Assembly: GCA_932521035.1 (NCBI GenBank)
Contig: OW051496.1
Span: 7,440,001 to 7,504,000, forward strand
Direction of reading: 5' to 3'
Length of the DNA: 64,000 nt
DNA from: Oscheius dolichura
Taxonomy: Eukaryota; Nematoda; Chromadorea; Rhabditida; Rhabditidae
A program made the position numbers and the translations under genes. This document shows positions 44,766-55,138 of the stretch, in pieces (position 1 is the first letter of the stretch; each line of letters begins with the position of its first letter). The notes beneath the pieces are model-generated. The model did not search any database and was not told the DNA's origin. It saw only the letters and a list, made by a program, of their open reading frames with translations.

Positions 44766-47567
44766 TCATAATTTTGATTGTTCTTCGACTTCGAAGACTG
44801 GCTCTTCGTGAATCTCCACCTAAAGAAGAAATGAACTGGAAGGGAAAGACAAAAACTGACCAGGTCATCTCCCAGCACCATGGGCAGGTACCCATACTGC
44901 TCGTCTTGTGAATTTAATAATTTCCTAAGTTCTTCTCGGATTTGGATAAAATTCGGCCGAATGTCTGGGCTCTTATTCCAGCACTTCTCCATCAACGCAT
45001 ACCTAAAGCTTTGTATTGCAATAAAGACAAAGGTTACAATTCTTCTGGGCAGTGTTCCGGCCCCGGCAGCCGATTCCCCTGCTCCAAATGTTCGGGCATG
45101 TCGACCGGTTGAATTGTCGGGTACGGTGTCTCTCCCAGGGAAAAGATCTCATAAAGGAGAACAGCAAACGACCATCTAAACGGAGGATATCCCCAAGAAG
45201 GGAAAGGGAACCCACACGTCGCTCTTGGAGCTGTACTCGTAGTATCGAAGACTCTCGGGGGCCATCCACTTGATCGGGAGACGGCCACCCCGGCCCGTAT
45301 AGAGCATCGAGTCCAGTTCTCTGCACAGTCCGAAGTCGCCAATCTTGGCAACCAGATTTCTGGTTAGGAGGATATTTCGAGCAGCCAAATCACGGTGGAT
45401 GTACTTATTCGACGAGAGGAACACCATTCCGTCACTGGTTTGCCAGCTGAAGGAGAGAAGATCCTTCAGGGTCAAGGACATGTCCGTCTCCAGGAGGACG
45501 CTGGCTCTTTTATCCTAGAATAACATTGAGCCGTTGTCTCTCATCATAATTACCACAATAAAGTGCGACTTATGGGTCCTCAAGAATTTAAGAAGATCAC
45601 CATGGTGGGCATATTCAACGACGATTAAAGGCTCAATTTTGGAAGTGACACAGCCGATGAGACTGAAGAATAAAGATTTCGAAAGTGGGAACCGTACCTG
45701 ATGATGTGCAGATGATATCCCAGAGTCTTCATAAATTCCATTTCATGTTGGAAGTCGAGTTTGGCCGCTTCGTCCGCATGGGTGGGTAGTCTCTTCACGG
45801 CCACGTCATAAACGGTCCCCTGCCTCCCTTCTATGTGTACTTTTAACGAGCTATGGATGGTCAGAAGGGGAATGCTACCTGCAATTGTTGATCTCGTTCC
45901 TTCCAGGAGAGAGATATGGTTACCCTTCAGCCGTCCCTTATAGACAGAGGCGAATGCCCCCGTTCCCAGGAGATGGTTCAACGAGACCTCGAGATTGTCG
46001 GGGTCCACTTCCCAGAGATCTTTTCTGAAAGAGGAGAGAAGTACGAGTCAGTCATGGCCACCTACACCCTGTGTTCCCGGAGCCTGTCGATGTCCAGGTA
46101 GTCGTTATGACAGCCGTTGTAGCTCTCATTCTCGCTGTAGGCTTTCTTCCGAGTGTGCTCGAACCAGAAATGGAACCACTTCTTCTTCAGCCGGTGCCGG
46201 ATGCAAATGACAACCAAGATTATCACTATGAGGGTGAGCAGCAGGCAGGGGATGGATATGGCCAGGATCAGTCCTGTACTTCTCCCATAAAAAGTCGATT
46301 CGATACCCTACCCAGTGTAGTGAGGCCGTTGTTCACCGGACAAGTGTGTACTAGGTTCGCTCTTTCTTCGAAGGCCGTCAAATTAGAGTAGAAACGGAGG
46401 TCACAGAGCTGTGACTGCTGGTAGACACAGGCGGCGAAGAGGGTATTTAGACAGATGGCTGGAAGAGGGAGACACAGTTAGACAGCCAAATCTCTCTTAC
46501 TCTGATCCTGGGTGAAGTTGGCCAGCCAGTACATCCTCACCACGAATTTGTTATAGTAGGTCAGGTTTATGAGGAGGTCGTTGGCCTGAAAAGAGGAGGA
46601 GAGGGTCGGCAAATGGAGGAGGACAGTACAATTTGGGCGATATCCGAGCCGGCACACATTTCTTCGCAGGTAAAGTCGCTGAAGACGTAGATGGCCCCGG
46701 CCTCATCCTCGCTAAACGGTTCCCTGGCAGTACATTCCATCTGAACAAATCCCCCGATCTCCCTCTCTCTATCGATCCCCTACCAGTCTATTCAACATGT
46801 TTTCCATGACTTGTCCCGGCTGTTGGTGCTTTCCCACCACGGTGGCCTCCCTCGTAAGAGCATGCAGATAATCTTCTTCGGTATCCGAGCCAATCTATTT
46901 CTGAATTAGTTACCGTAATCTAAAATACCCACCTGGAAATTGAGACACAGCTCATTCTCGTCCGTTGGGGTATAAAATATCAGGTTGCTATTCGATTGAC
47001 AATTTTCAGTCACCTTAAAATAGAATGACTGAAAAAGGGAAGGGAAAGTCTTACGGTATTTAGGAATTCTCGTATGTATTCAGTCTTCTCGTCTGCTGCT
47101 TCCTCGTCCTTCAATAGAATCAACCCAACGACACGCCAATGTTTACAAGAGTCGCTACTCGGCAGATTCACTAAAATAAAGTCTTCCTCTGTCTATTTTT
47201 ACCATGACGTCTGTCTATTTTTGACATTAACTGGAAAACAATAGAGTGGATGAATTTTGAGCCCTTGGCCGGATCAATGCCCCTGTGTCAATATTGTAAG
47301 ATGTCAGGCAATATCCAGAAAAGACAGAGAGACTCACAAAGACAGAGCGGGTGATCCGGGTCGAGTTCCTCTTCCCGGTTGGTGACTCTCCACCATTTGG
47401 AGGAGGACCTCTCCGTCACCGGTTTAGACGAATTATGCGAACACTCGAAGGGGAGAGATCCCGCCGCGGCGAGGACTATCTGAACCAATTTTATAGAAGA
47501 GAAGGGAGGTGGGATGACTTACGGTAAGACAAGAGAAGAACCTAACCAGATGAAAGATCACATTCAT
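44766..47567 (-). CDS. Receptor tyrosine kinase, tandem copy 1
   Basis: ATG 47567 gives a signal peptide across a micro-intron ([22 protein letters not shown]). The extracellular region of about 330 residues has paired Cys and N-glycosylation sequons ([23 protein letters not shown]). A transmembrane helix follows ([20 protein letters not shown]), then a basic juxtamembrane with FWFEHTRKK. Kinase domain: [12 protein letters not shown], catalytic Lys in [60 protein letters not shown]. The C-terminal tail is short and acidic, ending [14 protein letters not shown] and W-x-A-P-E-S mark a tyrosine kinase with all catalytic residues present. The ectodomain matches no vertebrate RTK module that I know. 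Confidence 0.88.
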
Positions 47568-47768
47568 GTGGAGGCGTCTCAGAAAAGGAAGGAAGCGGAG
47601 AGGAAAAGACGTAGTCTCATAAAAACGGATGGATGACAAACATGGATGGCAGGGAGTGGCTGTGAGGAAAAACGTGACCCGGAGAAAGAAAAATAACATA
47701 TGTTTATTACAGGGAGAGGCAGGCAAATTGTTATGACAGCTAGAGATCAGAGTCGATTGAAGCTCGAA

Positions 47769-50530
47769 TTAGACCGGCACTTCGGCTGGGGTGGTCGGGC
47801 ATTCTGCTGGTATATTGGAGGACAGCCTCCTCTCCAGGTTCAGGTAACCGTAGTGGGTGTCTCTCTCGGTAAGGAGAGAGCCTATCCTGTCTCTCAACTG
47901 AAAAAGAATTGAGAGGAGGATAGAAGACAACCGGCCTCTTGGAACGTAGGCCTCCTCCCCGGCTCGGCCTCCCAGCTCTCTTCCATTATTTTATAGCTAA
48001 ATTACTAATTATTTTCGAATATTAGAACCCCCACATTTCTTCCGGGCAGTATCCCGGTTGTGGTAGCCGGCTTCCCGCCTCCAAGTGCTCGATCATATCA
48101 GCCGGTTGAATAGCCTGATACGGCCCCTCGCCGAATGAAAAGATCTCGAACAGAAGCACTCCATAGGACCATCTAGACAATATAGAACGGGGGAGAAAGG
48201 GCACCTACACGTCGCTCTTTGCAGTGTACTCGTAATATTTCAGCGATTCGATGGCCATCCATTTTATGGGCAGGCGCCCGCCATGGGAAGAGTAAAGAGC
48301 CGTGTCCACCTCTCGGCACAGACCAAAATCGCCTATCTAATCATTTGTTTTACCCTCATTTTGGAGAGAGCCACCTTCGCGACGAGATTCTTCGTCAATA
48401 GGACATTTCTAGCAGCCAAGTCACGGTGGATGAAGTTGTGGGAAGAAAGGTAGACCTGAAAGAGACTGGCTTCGAGGGGCAGACGACCAGTTACCATTCC
48501 ATCGCTTGTTTGCCAACTGAAAGACAGCAGATCCTTTACCATAAGTGTTTTTTCATCCGTCGCCGACTGGGAAGAGCCATCGTCCTAAAGAGAAAACTGC
48601 ACTTATCCTATCACCTACCGGCACAAAGTGTTCTTTATTCCTCCTCAAGAAATTCAATAAATCTCCATGGTAGCAATATTCCACCACGATCATCGGGTCG
48701 ATGGGACCTGTTACACAGCCCAAGAGGCTAATAATATGGCTATGGTAGCCGAGAGACTTCATAAAGTCCAACTCCTTCAAGAATTCGCTCCTCGCCTTGT
48801 CGTCAGCGTGGTTGGGAAGTCTTTTGACGGCTACTTCGAAGCCATTTGACACTTTTCCTTCCAGAGGGAGAGCTGAAGAAACGAGGAAGGGGCACGATTC
48901 TAAAATTACTAAAATTACTAGGACTGGGAGAGAGGGTGGCCCGCCTTTTAACACTCCTTTATAGACGACGGCGAAGGCTCCATGACCCAGAGGCTCGCCT
49001 TCTTCTATTTTGAGATCTCGAGGATTTATCTCCCACTGATCTTTTCTAAATTCCATTTTTTAGGTTAAAATATGTTCGTACTTCTTATTTTTCATCAAAA
49101 TATCCCCATCAAAGTAGTCGTTGGTACTGAGGCGGCGTTGTCCGGCGGCGGCGGGAGTGGCAGCCGTATGCTCCCACCAGAAACGGAACCATTTCCGTCT
49201 ACTCCGACGACCAATTATTATTATCAGCACTACAGCTAGAATAATGGTTCCAAATACACAGGGCAAGACAATTTCCAGGATCAAGGCTGAAACAATCAAA
49301 TATGCCGCAGAAAAGTCCTACCGGTCTCATTCTTCGGGTTTGCTGGGCCTTCCCGAGCACACGTATGATCCTCGTCGGCACTTGTGACCAGATCTTCCGG
49401 TCTCGAAAAGAAGTTCAGTGCACAGATTTGATTTTTGAAGAAGACCGAACAGAACAGAAACATCACATTCATACAACCGACTGGAAATGAGGGGCTCTCT
49501 CAGGGATAGGGTTACTAACCTTCGAATTCGGAATAGTTGCCGAGGAACTGGATGTTGGTCACGTATTTTGTGGTGGAGACGTTGAGGAGGAGGGTATTGG
49601 CCTGGACAGAAAGTAGGAAATAGACTGGACAGCCGCTTACCGAGTCGAAGAAGGTACCCGAATCATTCAAAGTCAGGCAGTCAAAGTCGTTGAAAACAAA
49701 GATGGCTCCAGCATTGTACTGATGCAGGGGGTATTCCAGGGTACAATTATACTAAAATTGATGAATGATGATCAAAAGAATACCTACCAGAGTGGAGAGA
49801 AGGTCCTCGTATACAAATACAGCCGCGTCTTTATCTGGCAGGTAGACGTCTTCCAGTGTCAGCTGGTCGATCCACTTCGATCCATCCCCCGTCAAATTCC
49901 CAAACTGAAACGAATCTCTCAAGTTAAATATCCAGTAGAACCTGATATTTACTGCATTCGGAATTGTAGTCAGTGGGAATAAAGGGCATTAGGTAGTTGT
50001 TAACTCCGCAATACTCGGTCACCTGGAAGAGACGCCCTCGGGAGGACAAGAAGGCTAATCCTTACCGTTTTTAGATATTGCTGGATGGCCTGGAAGTATG
50101 TTGGAGCTGTGTCTTTATTGGTCAGTACGATGAGAGGGAGTATCCTCCACGCTTGACAATAATCATTTTTGGGATAGTTTACTGTAAGCGACTAGTAGGA
50201 GGTTATTGATCTATTGAGTAGGGGGGAAATAGAATTAGAGGGATTTAACGATAAGGGGTCGACTAGGACAAGCCTCCTGGTCAAATCAACCTTGATCGAA
50301 GATCTTATTTCTATAGAGATCTCCTCTCAAATAAGACTGGCACACTTACTTTACTGTTTAAATTGGAAGACTTACATAAACAGAGATGTTTATCAAGAGG
50401 AGGAGTGGTCGGCCTCGTAATCGGTGGAATGCTGGATAGGTAGCCTCGCCAATCGAATGTCGTCCCTGTCGCTGACGTCTGCCCTTCTCCTAATTTGACG
50501 AGGACCATAAACAACGTCCAAAAAAGCATG
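47769..50530 (-). CDS. Receptor tyrosine kinase, tandem copy 2
   Basis: ATG 50530 begins a signal peptide, [16 protein letters not shown]. The ectodomain shares its layout with copy 3: [85 protein letters not shown], then WFRFWWEHT. Kinase: [51 protein letters not shown] (Ile for Pro in APE), [21 protein letters not shown] first-pass stop just after CPEEM is removed by a 38-bp intron, giving [21 protein letters not shown] further intron (47898-47935) and the N-lobe intron (48873-48944) both need GC donors. The tail [11 protein letters not shown] parallels copy 1. Full catalytic set present. Confidence 0.85.
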
Positions 50531-50669
50531 TAAGTTATGACAAAATGTGCTGAAAAGTCGATAAGGGACACCTCCTTATCTCTGCCAGCCGGTGGGGCAT
50601 GTGTCAAGAAATCGCCGGAAGGGGTAGGTGGGAAAGGCAGATTTATTGTCTGGAGATCACTAGGGCCAT

Positions 50670-53600
50670 TTATACTTCCACTTCTTCTTCAGGGATCGGG
50701 TCGAAATACTTCTAAACCGGGGGCTATGTTTGTAATATGGACTTACTTCTTCGGCTTGGCAAGAGTCCAGAGGCAGGTAGCCGTAGAGCTCGTCCCTCTT
50801 GTTCAGAATTACCCCGACTTCTTCCCTGACCTCGGTGAATGTCGGCCTATCCTCCGGGTTCTTCTTCCAACACCTCGACATCAATTCATAGCTAAATCGT
50901 CCTATTATTTATTCAGATCCTCACTAACGTCTCTTCTGGACAGTATTCCGTCCTAGGCAGTCTGTTTCCCTGTTCCAGATAGACGACCAAGTCCACCGGT
51001 TGGATGGCCTGGTAGGGCCCCTCTCCAAAGGCCATGATCTCAAAGAGAAGCACCGCGTAGGACCAACTAAAGGATAAGAAGAGGAGAAGAGAGACCAAGA
51101 CCTACACGTCGCTTTTAGTTGTGTACTCGTAGAATTTCAGAGACTCGATGGCCATCCATTTGATGGGCAGGCGGCCACCGTGGGTGGTGTACAGGGCGGT
51201 GTCCACCTCGCGGCAGAGACCAAAATCACCTATCTAACGGCTCCTTATCCTATTTTTTGAAGGGTGCCTTACTTTAGCGACTAAATTCTTCGTGAGTAAA
51301 ATGTTCCTGGCTGCCAGATCCCGGTGGATGAAACTTCGAGAGGAGAGATAGACCTGGAAGAGGCCTCAAAAGAAAGGCCGTCAGTTACCATTCCGTCACT
51401 GATCTGCCAGCTGAAAGACAACAGCTCTTTCATAGTGATCGCCATGGATGAATCAGCAGCCGGTTGCTGAACTTGTCCGTCCGGGACAAATGTTTCTTTG
51501 TGCTTCCTCAGAAAAGTCAACAGATCCCCATAATGGCAGTACTCGACCACTATCATCGGATCCGACGGGGCAGTGACGCATCCCAGCAGTCTGAATAAGG
51601 GGTCTCCCTCTCTAGTTTTCCAGCTGCTACCCAATAATATGGGAGTGAAGTCCTAAATTCTTCATAAAGTCCAATTCCTTTATGAATTCGCTCCGGGATT
51701 GGTTGTCTGAATGGGAAGGCAGCCTCTTGACCGCCACCTCGTAGCCATTCTTCACTTTCCCCTCAATTTGTGGGATGATAGAAGCCTTTCGGGTGTGTAG
51801 TGGTGGTTCTAAAATATTCGAACCATTCATGTTCTCTCTCATCCCAAGGTCTTATTTTTCTTGTAAACGAAGGGAAACAGATAAGGGGAACAGTTGTATT
51901 GAATTAACAAAGGGCTAGACTTGGATCACAAGAAAGGAGAGATGAGGTAGGTTGACGAATGACGGAATATGAGACGCAGACTTCGACTATATGTATCCGA
52001 AATACGTCGCAAGATGCAGATCGACCATGAAAACGACAACCATGATGGCTGTCAATTTTAGCATATCGGGAAGGCTTGAAGCGAAAGCTAGGTACTGAAA
52101 AGAGTGAAGCGCCGTGCCGCCGGCAGGGGGCTCGTACTCCGGCGGGTCAACGTTTGCCGTATTCTCGCCTAAGGAATCGTACGCCGGCGGGGCGGCGCCA
52201 TTTCTATTGTCGGAATTTCCCATTAGACTAAAATGAAGTTTAGTTTAAAAGAATTGATTAAAAGGGAATATGTCGATGGATCGATATCCATTTGGCCCGG
52301 TGCCAATGCATATCAGTCCTTTAATTAGCATATTTACACAGGACGAGAGACAAGAGACGAGGACAGTTGATGGAGTTGAGGGAAGGAGGACAGATTATTC
52401 TATTCAGATTTTCTCCTCCTAGAGAAGGCCACTCACCCAGCAGCACTCCCTTGTAGACGACAGCGAAGGCGCCATGTCCCAGCACGTTGCTCTCGTTCAC
52501 TTTCAACAGTTTCGGGTTGATTTCCCAGTCGTCACTTCTACAATCAGGCTCTATAAAGTTCTTTACCCTCTGACCAACTTCTTAGCCAGTGCGCTCGTGT
52601 CATAGTAGTCGTTTGGATTGGTCTCCACTCGTCTGCTCCCAGTTCTACTCTCCCCTTTGGTATGCTCCCACCAGAACTTGAACCATCGCTGTCGGCTTCG
52701 AGTTCGAATTACCACAATTGCGAGGATGACGAGGAGGATAGTGACGAGGATGCAGGGTAACACAATGGCCAGGATTAGTTCTGAAGCAGTTTGTTTACTG
52801 TGGTTTTGGTCGTTTACTAGTAGCCGACATGCCGGATGTCTTCATCGCGCAGGTGTGCTCGTCCGACCCGCTCCTGGCAAACGCCGTCAAGTTTGAGAAG
52901 TACCTCACATCACAAATCTGGTTCCTGTAGAAGGCACAGAAGATGAACATCCCGTTTAGACACGTCTCTGAATAGATACAATTCACTGGCACTGGGGGAG
53001 ATCTCACGTTCCTCCTCGGAATATTCTCCGAGGAAATAGGTAGTGGTTATGTATTTGGATGTGGTGGAGACATTCACTATTAGACTGTTCACCTGAATGG
53101 ATACCGTCTTTCCTCCCCGAAGAATAAAGCCTGACCAGATCTCCGAAAGTGCTACTCTCACAGAGGGGGTTACACGTCAAGTCAGTGAAGATGAAGACCG
53201 CTCCGGCCGTCTTACCAGACAGGCCATATTGAGTACACTTGAACTGAATTAGAAGTCTTTGAAAAATAGATTCTACTAACCAACGAGGTGAGGAGATCTT
53301 CAAAAATCTCGACGGCCTTGGTCATGTCCGAGACGAGGACCTTCGGCGAGGTGAGGTTGCCAATCCAGTCGATCACGTCAAACTAGAACTAGTAGCGACA
53401 GAAGAATCCTAAGGTTACCTTAAAACTACGACAGTCCTCGTTCAAATTGGCTGGGATGAACGGCATCAGGCTGCTGTTCTGGTCACAGTACTCGGTCACC
53501 GCGGAGAGGAACTGCTTGATCGCCTGGACATACTCATCAGCGGTGAACGGGTTAGTCAACAGGATCAGAGGAGCCACTCGCCAGTACTCACAATAGTCAC

Positions 53601-53846
53601 TTTTCGGGTAGTTCACTGAACTTGTAGGTCTTCTCTATTTTCTATGACCTACACAAGCAGAGATGGTTGCTGATATCGAGAATGGTTGCCTTCTCCTTTG
53701 CTTGGGAATAGCTGTCAGTTATTGGGGTACAGAAGGGAGAGGAGGTAGAAACGGCCCCTTCCTGAATTCCCTTTTACAATTCTTGAAAATCTTACACTTT
53801 CTAGGAGAAAAACAGTCAGGATGAGGGTAATTACGGCGAAAAACAT
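50670..53846 (-). CDS. Receptor tyrosine kinase, tandem copy 3, with an intron hosting a small ORF
   Basis: ATG 53846 begins MFFAVITLILTVFLLE, a signal peptide, spliced over 34 bp to EGAVSTSSPFCTPITDSYSQ. Ectodomain blocks parallel copy 2: LNYPKSDYCEYWRVAPLILL, VTEYCDQNSSLMPFIP, QICDVRYFSNLTAFARSG. TM: LPCILVTILLVILAIVVI, then WFKFWWEHT. Kinase: [12 protein letters not shown], a 628-bp intron (51809-52436), [90 protein letters not shown]. Acidic tail PEEEVEV. Catalytic Lys, HRD and DFG are all present; the APE Pro is Ile, as in copy 2. It is closer to copy 2 than to copy 1, implying a recent duplication of those two. Confidence 0.87.
51987..52223 (-). CDS. Nested small PPxY-motif membrane protein (candidate)
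   Basis: A complete 78-codon frame inside the 628-bp N-lobe intron of kinase copy 3, on the same strand. ATG 52223 reads MGNSDNRNGAAPPAYDSLGE and then NVDPPEYEPPAGG. It has two PPxY motifs, which are WW-domain ligands that recruit NEDD4-type ubiquitin ligases. The C-terminal third is a hydrophobic segment (LKLTAIMVVVFMVDLHLATY) ending FGYI. This reads as a tail-anchored or type II protein with a PPxY-bearing cytosolic part, a layout like ubiquitin-ligase adaptors (NDFIP-like in concept, not in sequence). The homologous introns of copies 1 and 2 are 45 and 72 bp, so this intron is expanded by just this segment. No homologue known to me. Confidence 0.5.
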   Translation of the reverse strand: MGNSDNRNGAAPPAYDSLGENTANVDPPEYEPPAGGTALHSFQYLAFASSLPDMLKLTAIMVVVFMVDLHLATYFGYI

Positions 53847-54176
53847 AGAGAGGACCGGAGTGGCGATAACCGAAAAGGCTTATCGGAATAATTGTTAGCA
53901 TTGCGAGGTTTATGACCTGCAGGAGAACGGCCTTTTTGATCCCCCCGAGGGGAAGAAAGGAATAAACAGGGGGGACTCCTTTTCTTTTCCTTAAATGGTG
54001 ACACAGTTCACACATCCTTCTGGATCTCTCGAAAAATGACTGTTTTTTTACCCGCATTTCTCTATCTATTGAAAATTCGCGGTGTGTCACATGTGTGTGA
54101 AAATCCCCTCCAGGTGAGCAAATTCCCGTGTTGGCAAAACTGCGAATGGACACGGCAGGGGGAGAGTTCAGTTCTG

Positions 54177-54999
54177 ATGTGGCCTCGTCTGCTGTTGCTC
54201 GTTGCTGCCGGGGCAGCTCTCGAGTTGTCCTCCACTACAGCCAGGACACCGGCCACCAATACCCCGAGCCCCTCTTCAAGGCCCACCACTGGTTTTGCCT
54301 CGTCCTCGACGTCCTTCTCCTCGTCAACCTCGTCCTCCACCTCCACAAAGGGTCCTACTCCGCCTCCTCCTGCCCAAGAAGAGTGCGTAGACTTGGTCGA
54401 CTTCTGTGACCAACTGAAGCCCGTCTGTATCGGGACAATAATTGTGGACCAGCTGACCCAACTGGCCAGCATAGCCGATGAAATAGACAAAAGGTAAGAA
54501 GAGGACGGGAACTGTAATGCCGGAAACATTTAGCAGAGCCCTTCCCGCCCTGCAGAATGCCTTCTCCCCGGACGAGGAAGTAGAGGGATCGGGAAGCACA
54601 CACGGGCCGATACACATTGACCCAGAGACCATTGAGGTCAATCTCCATATACAGTAACCAGAAATAATTCAGAACAATCTTCCCCTGATCAAGGAGTCCC
54701 TTCCCTTGATCCGTGAGTCTCTCCCTCTCATCCGCGAATCGCTGCCACTCATCCGCCAATTCATGGATCCCCTCTACTACTCCGGAGATGCCACCACCTG
54801 CCAGAGGAAGATCACCTGTAAAAGTTGTCGCGAGTGTCCTAAATTGAGGGATGCCGTGACTTCGATGGTGGAAGCCCTCTGTCCGGCAACTTGTCGCGTC
54901 TGTGGACAAGGTGAGCATTTCCTTTTAGAGGTTTTGTAATGGATTGCAGCTTTGGAAGGAGAAGAGGCAGCCGAAAACCTTGTGAAGTTCTACCTGTGA
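54177..54999 (+). CDS. Secreted Cys-rich ShK-like protein with Ser/Thr-rich stalk
   Basis: ATG 54177 gives a signal peptide, MWPRLLLLVAAGAALELSST. A mucin-like Ser/Thr/Pro tract of about 50 residues follows, then a first Cys cluster (ECVDLVDFCDQLKPVC). Three short introns (38-39 bp class) join this to a Leu-rich repeat of four 7-residue units and then a six-Cys ShKT-like domain: TTCQRKITCKSCRECP, MVEALCPATCRVCGQ. The product ends NLVKFYL at 54999. ShKT domains are abundant in nematode secreted proteins and are mostly extracellular matrix or enzyme appendages. Nothing here says toxin, and the lead Cys spacing departs from the canonical C-x-D motif, so the assignment is moderate. Confidence 0.68.
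54679..54762 (+). repeat. Four tandem 21-bp coding units (LPLIxES)
   Basis: Four consecutive 21-bp units within the ShK-like gene encode LPLIKES, LPLIRES, LPLIRES and LPLIRQF. Synonymous positions differ between units (CTT/CTC/CTG Leu; CGT/CGC Arg) while the amino acids are held, suggesting an old duplication under constraint. The heptad period suggests an amphipathic helix. Confidence 0.93.
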
Positions 55000-55138
55000 C
55001 GTACAAGAAGCAATAGTTGGGTATAATAAGTGACCTAATAAACGGAGGGATAGTTATACAAATATTTATTTGGAAAATATTCTGTATCTTTGATGATGTG
55101 CACTGTTCGACCCGAGTTGGACTGCCATTGGATGGCCA

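Noticed and set aside
48022..48204. Premature end of kinase copy 2 after CPEEMWGF, suggesting a truncated kinase
   Set aside because: A 39-bp GT-AG intron just before the apparent stop restores the conserved C-lobe (YKIMEESWE...RRPTF), so the kinase is not truncated there.
51842..52430. Kinase copy 3 broken into a pseudogene between glycine loop and catalytic Lys
   Set aside because: Both flanking exons keep phase 1 and good splice signals. The gap is an intron carrying a separate ORF.
54177..54999. Reading the Cys-rich secreted protein as a venom-type toxin
   Set aside because: ShK-like domains are common in non-toxic nematode secreted proteins. The Ser/Thr stalk and repeats fit a matrix or surface role better.
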